Of a stretch of DNA of 64,000 nucleotides, positions 15,007 through 23,386 are shown piece after piece (within the stretch, counting starts at the first letter, position 1; each line of letters opens with the position of its first letter). A program made the position numbers and the translations under genes. Under the pieces are notes generated by a model. The model made no database searches. It was not told the DNA's origin and saw nothing but the letters and a program-made list of their open reading frames with translations. Source of the stretch: a virus. The stretch is taken from positions 1 through 64,000 of the IMG/VR virus record IMGVR_UViG_3300046170_000347, one strand, 5' to 3'.

Positions 15007-15761
15007 AAAAGTATAATGTACAGAATTATATAAGATATAAAAACGATCTTAAAAAGTCTATGCCACCTGATAAGTTCTATGACTACTATACGCGTGATGA
15101 ACTAATAGTAAAGTTCTTACCGCTTGTAGAAAACTTAGCAAGAAAATTTTCAACAACACAACAAGCATCAGGCGTACTTAGCATTAATGATCTTATACAG
15201 ATAGGATCTGAAGGACTAATTAAAGCCGTAGATAAACTTGACTGGGCAGAAAGACTAGCTGAAACAGAAGACATAGAAAAAACATTAAAGTCGTTCTTTG
15301 CAAAACGAATAAAAGGAATCATTAGACGCCGCATAGACATGGCTAGGGGCGGCATACGTATACCAGAGCATAAGCTAAATGAAATACGTAAAAACCCTAA
15401 AGACAAAAAAATGGTTGAGCTATTTTTTAATAGTATGTTTTTAAGCATAGATGCGCAACCGACTAACAACGACGAAGAAAACATGATCTATCAAATAGCA
15501 GATAAATCAGAGCCGTATAACATACAGATACTTAATATTTATTTAAAAGGTTTAATGCAAAAACACCTTAACAAAAACGAATACGAAGTGCTAAGATTGA
15601 GCTACGGTCTTGACTGTGACAAACACTCTGCAAACGAAATAGCAGACAAAATTAAGATCAAAGGACCAAGCGCTTATGTGCGTGTTTCAGAGCTTAAAAA
15701 ACAAGCCGTAGAAAAACTAATTGACAGTGTTGATCACTCGCAAGTGCTTGACTTTCTGTAA
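15003..15761 (+). CDS. Sigma-70-family RNA polymerase sigma factor
   Basis: Would redirect host RNA polymerase. Region 2-like sequence runs from about residue 30 (FLPLVENLARKFS) through DLIQIGSEGLIKAVDKLDW (region 2.2) to FFAKRIKGIIRRRIDMARGG (2.3-2.4 equivalent). IRIPEHKLNEIRK is region 3-like, and residues ~185-245 (LNKNEYEVLRLSYGL, SANEIADKI, YVRVSELKK) are the region 4 helix-turn-helix. About 252 aa, compact like phage or alternative sigmas. Candidate reader of either the seven early repeats or late promoters. Confidence 0.85.
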   Translation: MKKYNVQNYIRYKNDLKKSMPPDKFYDYYTRDELIVKFLPLVENLARKFSTTQQASGVLSINDLIQIGSEGLIKAVDKLDWAERLAETEDIEKTLKSFFAKRIKGIIRRRIDMARGGIRIPEHKLNEIRKNPKDKKMVELFFNSMFLSIDAQPTNNDEENMIYQIADKSEPYNIQILNIYLKGLMQKHLNKNEYEVLRLSYGLDCDKHSANEIADKIKIKGPSAYVRVSELKKQAVEKLIDSVDHSQVLDFL

Positions 15762-15762
15762 G

Positions 15763-15824
15763 TTACAAATGTAAAACATCAAATCAATGTGTAATTATAT
15801 TAATAACTAAAACCAATAAACCAT
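15763..15824 (+). promoter_or_regulatory. Degenerate promoter-like repeat ahead of the recombination genes
   Basis: TTACAAAT at 15763 is followed at offset 26 by GTGTAAT and TATATTAATAA, close to the seven-copy repeat but one base off in spacing. It occupies the only clear intergenic gap before the ERF gene, so it may start a new transcript. Confidence 0.4.
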
Positions 15825-16361
15825 ATGACCATAAATGAAAAACTGGCAACGATCCAGACAAAGTTTAAATCTAAAAAATCTAGATTTAACTCGTTCGGCA
15901 AATATTACTTCAGATCAGCCGAAGACATTCTCGAAGCAACAAAACCCTTTCTATTAGAGTTAGGAGTATCAGTAACGATTAATGAAGAACTAATCGATAA
16001 CCACGTTATGCCTATAATTCAAACAACTGCGACTGTATCTGATGGCGAAAATGCTATACACGCTACAGCTTTAGTTGGTGTAGACATTAATCAAAAAGGT
16101 ATGCAAACACCTCAGCAATTTGGCAGCGCATCGAGCTATGGCAAGAAGTACGCGTTAGGCAATTTATTTCTAATTGACGACACGCAAGACAGCGATGCCA
16201 CTAACAATCACGGCAAAGCTAAACAACCTACCTTAACATCTAAAAAAGATCCGGCTTATAACAAAGCTGTTGAATATGTAACTGCAGGTGGTAAGATAGA
16301 AGCTATCAAACAGAAATATAAACTAAGTGCTGAAATTGAAGGAGCACTACAAACCTTGTAA
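15825..16361 (+). CDS. ERF-family single-strand annealing protein
   Basis: Recombinase that anneals complementary single strands. The N-terminal domain carries the family features: EKLATIQTKFKSKKSRFN, FGKYYFRSAEDILEATKP, then the glycine/serine element QFGSASSYGKKYALGNLF followed by LIDDTQDSD. Length 178 aa is typical of short ERF proteins; a small helical C-terminal tail follows. It pairs with the adjoining nuclease like Red or RecET systems. Confidence 0.85.
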   Translation: MTINEKLATIQTKFKSKKSRFNSFGKYYFRSAEDILEATKPFLLELGVSVTINEELIDNHVMPIIQTTATVSDGENAIHATALVGVDINQKGMQTPQQFGSASSYGKKYALGNLFLIDDTQDSDATNNHGKAKQPTLTSKKDPAYNKAVEYVTAGGKIEAIKQKYKLSAEIEGALQTL

Positions 16362-17093
16362 ATGGATAAAAAACAGGTTATAGAAAAGCTGCGTGATGAT
16401 CAGAGCTACTACGGCGACTTTGGTAAAAAGTACCTTAGTAATTCTGACATCGGCACGCTGCTTACAAACCCTTTAGCGTTAGGTCAACCATCAAAGCCAT
16501 CACCGGCTTTCTTAGTTGGCGGGTATTTTCATACGGCTATACTTGAACCAGATAAGATTAAAAACTTTAAGGTTATTGAAGCTAGTACTAGAAATACAAA
16601 AGCGTATAAAGAGATATCTGACGGTGAACTATGTTTATTGCAAAGCGAAGTCGACAAGATCGAACTAATGACCGATAAGGTATTAGCTAACAATGTGTGT
16701 AAAGATCTTATTCGCGGCAACAACATAGAATATGAACAACCAGGTATAACAGAGCTAGAAGGTCTTATGTGGAAAGGTAAGGCAGATATTGTAAACCACG
16801 ACGAAAAGCTGATCATTGATTTGAAGACGACGGCTGATCTTAACAAGTTTAGATGGTCTGCAAACAAATACAACTACGACAGTCAAGCTTACATTTACAG
16901 TAATCTATTTGGCTATGAATTTATATTTATAGTAATAGACAAAACAACGCATCAAATAGGTATATTTGACTGCTCACCACAGTTCTATGAACGTGGTAAA
17001 GACAAGGTTGAAAGAGCGGCTGAACAATACAAGCTGTTCTATCAATCAGAGGATTTTGATCCTCAACAATTTTTTATAAACCAAACACTATAA
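16362..17093 (+). CDS. PD-(D/E)XK exonuclease (RecE/RecB-like)
   Basis: Likely 5'-3' exonuclease partner of the ERF protein. The catalytic core is GKADIV (D near residue 141) and LIIDLKTTADL (D..K near 152-154), with a downstream QAYIYSNLFGYEF helix, as in the YqaJ/DUF3799-like exonucleases. It starts immediately after the ERF stop codon. 243 aa is normal for the family. Confidence 0.85.
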   Translation: MDKKQVIEKLRDDQSYYGDFGKKYLSNSDIGTLLTNPLALGQPSKPSPAFLVGGYFHTAILEPDKIKNFKVIEASTRNTKAYKEISDGELCLLQSEVDKIELMTDKVLANNVCKDLIRGNNIEYEQPGITELEGLMWKGKADIVNHDEKLIIDLKTTADLNKFRWSANKYNYDSQAYIYSNLFGYEFIFIVIDKTTHQIGIFDCSPQFYERGKDKVERAAEQYKLFYQSEDFDPQQFFINQTL

Positions 17094-17096
17094 CAA

Positions 17097-17276
17097 ATGG
17101 CAAGAACCAGAAAAAACCAAACTAAAGTATGCAGCGTAACAGGATTAGAAACTAGCATAAACAATTTCTATGCTAATCAAACTCATGTTAAAGCTGTAGA
17201 TAATCTGCGCCGTAATAGCAATGCTACTAAAGAGCAGATGCAACGCATGTTTAATCAATTAAATCAATACGTATAA
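17097..17276 (+). CDS. Small basic protein, 59 aa
   Basis: MARTRKNQTKVCSVTGLET..., basic with a short helical C-terminus. Fits exactly between the nuclease and the SSB-like gene with an ATAATG overlap. Unknown; association with replication is by context only. Confidence 0.55.
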   Translation: MARTRKNQTKVCSVTGLETSINNFYANQTHVKAVDNLRRNSNATKEQMQRMFNQLNQYV

Positions 17277-17578
17277 TGGCAAGTATAATAGCAACTAGTA
17301 TTGACCTTAATAAAATACCAAAAGATAAAATTATCGATGGTAAAAAAGGTAAATACTTACCGATTACTATTACATTGAACGATGAACTAGATCAATTTGG
17401 CAATAGCGGGCCTGTTGTAGTACAGCAGACCAAAGAGGAGCGCGAAGCTAAAGTTGCTAAAGTTTATTTAGGCAATGTTAAAGTAGTATGGACAAACGGT
17501 GATAATGTAGCCGTGACACCAAAAGACAATGTACAACCAGCTGCACCAGCTAAGGCTGAAGTAGATTTACCATTTTAA
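17276..17578 (+). CDS. Single-stranded-DNA-binding-like protein, 100 aa
   Basis: A beta-rich N-terminal domain (ITITLNDELDQFGNSGPVVV) is followed by a Pro/Ala-rich linker (QPAAPAKAE) and an acidic-hydrophobic tip VDLPF. The tip matches the DDIPF-type tail that bacterial SSB proteins use to recruit partners. Length is short for SSB but common in phages. Gene order (annealase, nuclease, this, primase-helicase) supports the call. Confidence 0.7.
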   Translation: MASIIATSIDLNKIPKDKIIDGKKGKYLPITITLNDELDQFGNSGPVVVQQTKEEREAKVAKVYLGNVKVVWTNGDNVAVTPKDNVQPAAPAKAEVDLPF

Positions 17579-17587
17579 TTAAATTAA

Positions 17588-19295
17588 ATGCAGACAACAG
17601 AGATCAATGGATTTGTGATTGATGAGTTCAATCAACATGGCCTTGAAGAAGGTAAGAAACAAGGTGTATGCCCGAAGTCTACCGTATGCAGGCAACCTAA
17701 AAATCATAAGAAGAAATGTGCTTCGTATGATTGGGAACGAGGTCTCGGTACTTGTCATAATTGTAACGAATCATTTCAACTACACACGTATAAACGTAAA
17801 GGCGAAACTGTAAAGGTTTATGAAAAACCTAAGTATGCAGGCATTGCGCCAAAGACTAAAGTAGTTGAGTGGTTTAAATCAAGAGGTATATCTCAGAAAA
17901 CCCTTACCGATTTAAAAGTCGGTGAGGGATCTGAATATATGCCGCAAACCGGTAAAACCGAGAACGCAATAAAGTTCAATTATTTTATAGGCGGTGAGTT
18001 AATAAACATTAAGTACCGCGATGGAAGAAAGAACTTTAAATTATTTAAAGGAGCTGAAAAAGTATTTTACAATATTGATAGCATTGTAGGTTATGACTCT
18101 TGTGTCATAGTTGAAGGCGAAATGGACGTGCTTGCATTACATGAAGCCGGAGTTACAAATGCTATATCTGTGCCAAACGGCGCTACGTTAAATACTAATA
18201 ATCTAGATTATCTTGACAACTGTATTGATTACTTTGAAGATAAAGAAAAGATTATACTAGCTGTAGATTCAGACGAAGCAGGTCAAGCATTACAAACAGA
18301 GCTTATACGTAGATTAGGATCTGAAGGTATGCTATTTAGCTACGTTTGATGATTGTAAAGATGCTAACGAATACCTACAGAAATATGGAAAACAAAAATT
18401 GGCAGAGCGTATTAAAGGCTCAAAACCAGTACCGCTCGAAAATGTCACGACATTTAGGGACATTGAAGATGAGGTCACGGACTTTGTTCGTAACGGGTTT
18501 AAACCTGGATATCAAGTTGGCTTGCAAAATTTTGATGATATCTTTTCGACTTATACTGGTCAGTTTATTACTGTTACTGGTATTCCGTCTAGCGGGAAGT
18601 CAGATTTTGTCGACCAAATGGTTGTTGGCTATAACAAAAACTATGGCTGGAAAACGGCGTTTGCTAGTCCTGAAAATATGCCGACTTACCTTCACGCACA
18701 CAAGCTAATGCGTAAGATATGGCAAGGTATGCCTACGTCTGCAGATATACACGGTGAAAAGTGGAATCAAGTAGCAGATCATTGTAATACAAACTTCTTT
18801 CATATCGACATGGAACGATATACATTAGAGTCTGTATTGCGTAAAGGCGCTGAGCTAGTTAAACGTAAAGGTATTAAATGTTTAGTTATTGATCCATTTA
18901 ATAAAGTACGTGACGTTGATTGTAAAACAGAAGACGTTAACAGGTACACAATGGAGTACTTAACTAAAATTGAAATGTTTGCTAAAAAGTTTGACGTTTT
19001 AGTTTTTGTTGTAGCGCATCCAACTAAAATGTATAAAGACAAAGATGGTAAAATTGAAGAACCTAACATGTATAATATCAAAGGCGGTGGTGAATGGTAT
19101 GACGCTAGTTATCATGGCTTATTGGTGCATAGGGATTATGAAGAAAAAACAGTCAAAGCTAAGGTGCTTAAGGTAAAGTTTCAAAACCTCGGTGAAAACG
19201 GAGCTGAAGCACATTTTAAGTGGGAACCTAAGTCTGGCTGCTTTATACCACATGAGCAAATAAATATTAATGATGATCCAATGCCGTGGGAATAA
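17588..19295 (+). pseudogene. T7 gp4-like primase-helicase, one frameshift
   Basis: Bifunctional replication protein. The N-terminal zinc site is CPKSTVC...KKCASYDW...CHNC (residues ~20-60). The TOPRIM domain has VIVEGEMDVLALHEAG and ILAVDSDEAGQAL. The DnaB/RecA helicase domain has Walker A TGIPSSGKSDF, then KCLVIDPFNKV (Walker B) and a VFVVAHPTKM sensor. The frame breaks near 18328; removing one base reads into CYLATFDDCKDANEYL and gives a 569-codon gene, the size of T7 gp4. If the break is real, the two halves would be separate primase and helicase. Confidence 0.85.
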
Positions 19296-20163
19296 ATGGC
19301 ATGGGGTAAAAAGATAAACATGGGTACATATAATCCAACATCAGTTGAGACTAAAGCTTACGCTTGGTGTATAAATAACAAAATATACATTGCACCAAAA
19401 GCTATCAGCGAGACACGTTGGTCTGTTGTTATAACAAACAACGGTGTAACACACGAAGATCCTAATCATTACATTAAAGGTTTAATATGGGAGAAGATTT
19501 ATGAATATTATAAATACTATTATGAAAAACACATTTCACAACGCAGATCAGCTTATGAAGCTTTGCTTGATGAGGTTATTATAAACGGTATAGAATTTGA
19601 TGGTACGCAGGCTATATTTAACTGCGGCTTTTATATGATAGACCCACAAGATAACCATATTAAAAACGTAGAACGTAACTGGAGCTTAGAGTATGCTGAA
19701 GCTGAATGGCAGTGGTATTTGTCTGGTGATCCTAGCATTGACAAGCTTGGTGAGTTGTATGGTAAGATACCACCAATATGGGAACGTATGGCCGACAGTG
19801 ATCGTAAAGTTAATAGCAACTACGGTTATCAATGGAAACGTAAAGCTCAAATAGACTACGTCTGTGCAAAGCTTAAATCAAATCCTAATACGCGTCATGC
19901 AGCAATTAGTATATATGATGGCAAAGGAATATGATAAATACAAGAAAGACACGCCTTGTACTTATGCAGTTCAGTTTACGATCATAGGCAAACAATTATG
20001 TATGTCTGTCTATATGCGTTCTAATGACATCTGGTATGGTTTCTGTAATGATCAGTATCAATTCTCATCATTGCAAAAAATGATTGCTTACAGACTGAAT
20101 TTAGAAATTGGTTGGTATTACCATCACGCGCACAACATGCATTTATATAACGATAAATTATAA
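19296..20163 (+). pseudogene. Thymidylate synthase / dCMP hydroxymethylase homologue, one frameshift
   Basis: Pyrimidine C5 transferase family. The first part has NYGYQWKRKAQIDYV and NPNTRHAAISIYD. The frame stops at 19934; removing one G near 19924 joins it to TPCTYAVQF (catalytic Cys), MSVYMRSNDIWYGF and YYHHAHNMHLYN, giving 288 aa. At the position of the dUMP-binding Asn of thymidylate synthase (FNIxxY), this protein has Asp (CNDQYQF), as in T4 dCMP hydroxymethylase, so dCMP may be the substrate. Alignment by eye only. Adjacent to MazG-like and ribonucleotide reductase genes. Confidence 0.75.
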
Positions 20164-20166
20164 CTT

Positions 20167-20958
20167 ATGTATTATTTGTACCACATACCTGGTAAAAAGA
20201 TCGGCGTTACACGTGATCTTAATAACAGGGTTACCCTTGTGCAAGGTTACAAGGAGAATGAGTATGAAGTTCTTGAACAGTCAGACGATATAGATTATAT
20301 ATCAGACCGTGAAATAGAACTTCAAAAGTCTTACGGCTATAAGGTCGATAGAAAACTATATAAACACTTATTTAAAAATATGAAGATAAACGCAACAGAG
20401 CAAACCTCAACGTTTCCTGTACCCGTCAATAAATTAAAAGGACGATTAGAGGACAGCATAGGTCTTACTTGGCAAACAGATCACGGCCAGTTTGAAATTA
20501 ACAAACGAACGATCTCATGGATAATGGCTAATGTAAAAGAGTCAATGTATAATCACAACAGGTGTTATGTATACAATAAAGCTTTTCATGAAGCATTTTT
20601 AGATACAAAGCATACGCCAAAGCCTAAGTATAATACTAGCGTAGATAAAATACCAAACCGTTTCGAGCTTATACGTATGTGGGCCAAAGACAGAGGTATT
20701 TATGATCAAGGTAATTCACATACTCAGTATGTTAAATTACAAGAAGAAGCTGGTGAGCTAGCTGCAGCATTGCTTAACAAGGATAAACCTGAAATACAAG
20801 ACGCTATTGGCGATATGATTGTCGTACTTACAAACTTAGCAGAGCTTGAAGGTTTTGTAGTTGAAGATTGTATCGACGCAGCTTATACTGAAATAGCTAA
20901 TCGAACAGGCGTAATGCATAACGGAACATTTGTTAAAACTGGTACATATGAAAATTAG
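20167..20958 (+). CDS. GIY-YIG-like N-domain fused to MazG-type NTP pyrophosphohydrolase
   Basis: Residues 1-65 (MYYLYHIPGKKIGVTRDLNNRV... REIELQKSYG) match the GIY-YIG nuclease layout: a YLY strand, KIGVTRDL.NR, and a Glu-bearing helix. Residues ~170-250 form a MazG domain with KLQEEAGELAAAL (EExxE metal site) and DAIGDMIVVLTNLAE (ExxD-like second pair). The middle is unassigned. The C-terminal domain would hydrolyse dNTPs or a modified nucleotide pool. Its stop overlaps the next MazG-like gene by 11 nt. Confidence 0.75.
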   Translation: MYYLYHIPGKKIGVTRDLNNRVTLVQGYKENEYEVLEQSDDIDYISDREIELQKSYGYKVDRKLYKHLFKNMKINATEQTSTFPVPVNKLKGRLEDSIGLTWQTDHGQFEINKRTISWIMANVKESMYNHNRCYVYNKAFHEAFLDTKHTPKPKYNTSVDKIPNRFELIRMWAKDRGIYDQGNSHTQYVKLQEEAGELAAALLNKDKPEIQDAIGDMIVVLTNLAELEGFVVEDCIDAAYTEIANRTGVMHNGTFVKTGTYEN

Positions 20959-21220
20959 AACCAAAGACGCAATAGTACAGTCTGTGCTTAAAAAAATGGA
21001 CGAACGAAGTTTAATCGGCCAGAAAAAGTACGGAGCTACAATGATGCAAGAGATCGAAGGTCAGGAGAAAGATCTTAATCGTTTCTTAATTGATGTACAA
21101 GAGGAACTAATGGACGCATTGCTTTACATTGAAGCTGCTAAACGATGTTTGACTGATGAGATCGAAGAGGCTATGATAAAACGTTTTGATATAGAAGTTC
21201 ATGATGAAACGACCTTATAA
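20948..21220 (+). CDS. MazG-like all-alpha NTP pyrophosphohydrolase family protein, 90 aa
   Basis: Start MKIRTKDAIVQSVLKKMD at 20948. The signature is GQKKYGATM, then DLNRFLIDVQEELMDALLYIEAA, an EExxD arrangement found in short phage all-alpha NTPases. It lies right behind the MazG fusion, giving two nucleotide-cleaning enzymes in a row. Confidence 0.7.
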   Translation: MKIRTKDAIVQSVLKKMDERSLIGQKKYGATMMQEIEGQEKDLNRFLIDVQEELMDALLYIEAAKRCLTDEIEEAMIKRFDIEVHDETTL

Positions 21221-21659
21221 ACGTAGACGTAAACGCGGACCAGTACAGTCAAAGAAAGTATCGTACGACGGTATTAACTTTGCTTCTGGTCTTGAGCGTT
21301 ATATGTATATGGCATTAAAAAATGCAAAGATCAAGTCTAAGTACGAAGGTGAAACCTTTGTGTTATTAGCTGGCTTTCATTTTGATAATGAAGTATACGA
21401 AAGATGTGCTAACGGCAAAGGTGATTACAAAAACAGAGGCTGCAAACGTATACTACCTATTAAATACACACCTGATTTTATTGGTGATGACTTTATAATT
21501 GAAACAAAAGGTAGAGCTAATGAATCATTTCCAATGCGTTGGAAGTTATTCAAAAGACTAGTTATGACGCAGTTTCCTAATGTAACACTGTATAAACCAC
21601 AAAATCAAAAAGAATGCGACGAGACAGTAAAGCTAATTCTTTCGAGGCGAAGAGGATAG
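21204..21659 (+). CDS. DUF1064-like endonuclease, 151 aa
   Basis: A basic N-terminus (KRPYKRRRKRGP) leads into SYDGINFASGLERYMYMAL, with E as first metal ligand, then KYTPDFIGDDFIIETKGR (PD..ExK), the PD-(D/E)XK core. RWKLFKRL then follows. This is the arrangement of DUF1064 and phage T7-endonuclease-I-like resolvases. The inserted Cys pair (YERCANGKGDYKNRGCKR) is a possible metal clip. ATG at 21201 or 21204 both fit. Confidence 0.75.
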   Translation: MKRPYKRRRKRGPVQSKKVSYDGINFASGLERYMYMALKNAKIKSKYEGETFVLLAGFHFDNEVYERCANGKGDYKNRGCKRILPIKYTPDFIGDDFIIETKGRANESFPMRWKLFKRLVMTQFPNVTLYKPQNQKECDETVKLILSRRRG

Positions 21660-21784
21660 CAAGACAAAAGTATGCTGAGCGTCAAATAGATAAATGGTGG
21701 CGATGGAGCTGGGAAGCGCGAGGCAAAATAAAATATAAAGAACTAATAGAAATACAAAACAAATATGGCATCAAAGCAGAATAA
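21614..21784 (+). CDS. Small basic protein, 56 aa
   Basis: MRRDSKANSFEAKRIARQKY..., Trp/Arg-rich (WWRWSWEARGK), a likely single long helix. Starts inside the nuclease gene and overlaps the next ORF by 20 nt. Unknown. Confidence 0.5.
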   Translation: MRRDSKANSFEAKRIARQKYAERQIDKWWRWSWEARGKIKYKELIEIQNKYGIKAE

Positions 21785-21914
21785 AGGCTGGAGTTTATCA
21801 GTCGGTACATATCCAGGCGTATTGTTTGGAATAAGATCATACGATGAAGATAATCAGGTAACGCATGTAGCTTACCTACCTTTTATAGACATAGCATTAG
21901 AAATATATAAGTAA
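21765..21914 (+). CDS. Small conserved phage protein, 49 aa
   Basis: MASKQNKGWSLSVGTYPGV... beta-rich; the SVGTYPGVLFGIRSY segment resembles short proteins I recall near phage ribonucleotide reductase genes. Its TAATG stop overlaps the nrdB start. Confidence 0.55.
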   Translation: MASKQNKGWSLSVGTYPGVLFGIRSYDEDNQVTHVAYLPFIDIALEIYK

Positions 21915-22882
21915 TGGGGTTATTTAAAGAACGTATAGCTTATAAACCTTTTGAGTACCCAGAGTATTACACAGAAGGTTGGTTAAAACAAGCTCAAGCA
22001 TTTTGGTTGCATACTGAAATACCAATGAGCGGTGATGTTAAAGATTGGAACGAAAAATTAAATGACAAAGAAAAGAACTTGGTCGGAAACATATTACTCG
22101 GTTTCGCCCAGACAGAATGTGCAGTCTCGGACTATTGGACGCAGAAAGTTGTCGGATGGTTTCCGAAGCACGAGATACAGCAAATGGCTATGATGTTTGG
22201 TTCGCAAGAAACAATACACGCAGTAGCTTATAGCTATTTAAACGAAACATTAGGACTAGAAGATTATGAAGCATTTTTACATGAGCCGGCAACGGCTGAA
22301 AGGTTTGACAACTTGGTTGCGTACGACGGATCCAATGCTGTGGGTATTGGCAAGTCTCTTGCTGTGTTTAGTGCTTTTGCGGAAGGCGTTAGCCTCTATT
22401 CTGCTTTTGCTGTACTTTATTCTTTTCAGTTAAGAAATTTACTGAAAGGTATTGGTCAGCAAATGAAGTGGTCAGTAAGAGATGAAAGCCTGCACAGTAA
22501 AATGGGTTGCAAGCTTTTCCGCGATATGTGTAGCGAAAACAATCAATTATTGAATTTATGTCAAGAAGATATAGTAAAAGCTGCAGAAACCATGGTAGAC
22601 CTAGAAACTAAGTATATTAACAAAATGTTTGAGATGGGTGATATCGAAGGTATATCAGCTAATGATCTTACGCATTTTATAAAAAAGAGAGCAAATGAAA
22701 AACTTGTGGAGCTTGGCTACAAAGACTTTGCAGAACATTTCACGTATGACAAAGCGGCAGCAGCTAATCTTGATTGGTTCTATCATCTTACCGGCGGGGT
22801 CACTCATACTGATTTTTTCGCTATACGGCCGACAGACTATAGCAAGGCTAATGAAGGAGAGGACTTTGAAGACATTTGGTAA
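21914..22882 (+). CDS. nrdB: Class I ribonucleotide reductase, beta subunit
   Basis: Radical-generating subunit that makes dNDPs with NrdA. Metal ligands are visible as TEC (first Glu), QETIHAVAY (Glu-x-x-His plus the radical Tyr four residues after His), FAEGVSLYSAF (Glu) and RDESLHSKMG (Glu-x-x-His). The C-terminal tail EDFEDIW is the peptide that docks in NrdA. At 322 aa it is within the family range. The first ligand appears to be Glu rather than E. coli Asp. Confidence 0.92.
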   Translation: MGLFKERIAYKPFEYPEYYTEGWLKQAQAFWLHTEIPMSGDVKDWNEKLNDKEKNLVGNILLGFAQTECAVSDYWTQKVVGWFPKHEIQQMAMMFGSQETIHAVAYSYLNETLGLEDYEAFLHEPATAERFDNLVAYDGSNAVGIGKSLAVFSAFAEGVSLYSAFAVLYSFQLRNLLKGIGQQMKWSVRDESLHSKMGCKLFRDMCSENNQLLNLCQEDIVKAAETMVDLETKYINKMFEMGDIEGISANDLTHFIKKRANEKLVELGYKDFAEHFTYDKAAAANLDWFYHLTGGVTHTDFFAIRPTDYSKANEGEDFEDIW

Positions 22883-22943
22883 TGGCTTTGACGTTATACT
22901 TACACGTAAAGAAATAGAAAAAGACTTATATGAAGGGAAGTAA
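22851..22943 (+). CDS. Possible tiny ORF overlapping nrdB end, 30 aa
   Basis: MKERTLKTFGNGFDVILTRK... fills the 47-nt gap after nrdB and overlaps both neighbours. Only the overlap pattern supports it. It may be chance. Confidence 0.25.
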   Translation: MKERTLKTFGNGFDVILTRKEIEKDLYEGK

Positions 22944-23163
22944 ACAAAGCAGAACAGATCTGCTAGAAAAAAAAGTACAAGCAACGATTAACATAATTAA
23001 GCAATTATTAGATGAAAATGCTTATTTAAAAGATTTATCTGTTGGTACACTAGAAACAATAAAGCTCATGCCTGGTTACGACAAAGCTATTGAAGAACTT
23101 AAAACTAAATTAAAAGATGGACAGGAAAAGAAGGTGGAAGTACCGGCTGCTAAAGACGCTTAG
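22930..23163 (+). CDS. Coiled-coil small protein, 77 aa
   Basis: MKGSKQSRTDLLEKKVQATI..., one long amphipathic helix followed by GTLETIKLMPGYDKAIEEL and a Lys/Ala-rich tail. I recall the LETIKLMPGYD motif in other phages next to nucleotide genes. Possibly a regulatory partner of ribonucleotide reductase; inference from place only. Confidence 0.65.
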   Translation: MKGSKQSRTDLLEKKVQATINIIKQLLDENAYLKDLSVGTLETIKLMPGYDKAIEELKTKLKDGQEKKVEVPAAKDA

Positions 23164-23386
23164 ATATACTAACAAGCTTACGTCATATCAAAAAGTAGCA
23201 TCACGTATAGGTTATATGGGTGCTGGCTTTGTTATAGCTGGGCAATGGACTATTGAACCTATATTTTTTATTATAGGTTTTATATGCGTGATAGTACAAA
23301 CGTCATCACGTAAACAATGGAACTTAGTTGCTTTAAACGTTAACGGTTTAATAGCGTGGATCATACACTTAATAAACGGAATATAA
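23117..23386 (+). CDS. Small membrane protein, 89 aa
   Basis: A basic N-terminus (MDRKRRWKYRLLKTLRY) precedes two or three hydrophobic helices (VIAGQWTIEPIFFIIGFICVI and LNVNGLIAWIIHLI). Overlaps the preceding gene by 47 nt. Its stop is immediately followed by the nrdA ATG. Unknown role. Confidence 0.6.
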   Translation: MDRKRRWKYRLLKTLRYTNKLTSYQKVASRIGYMGAGFVIAGQWTIEPIFFIIGFICVIVQTSSRKQWNLVALNVNGLIAWIIHLINGI

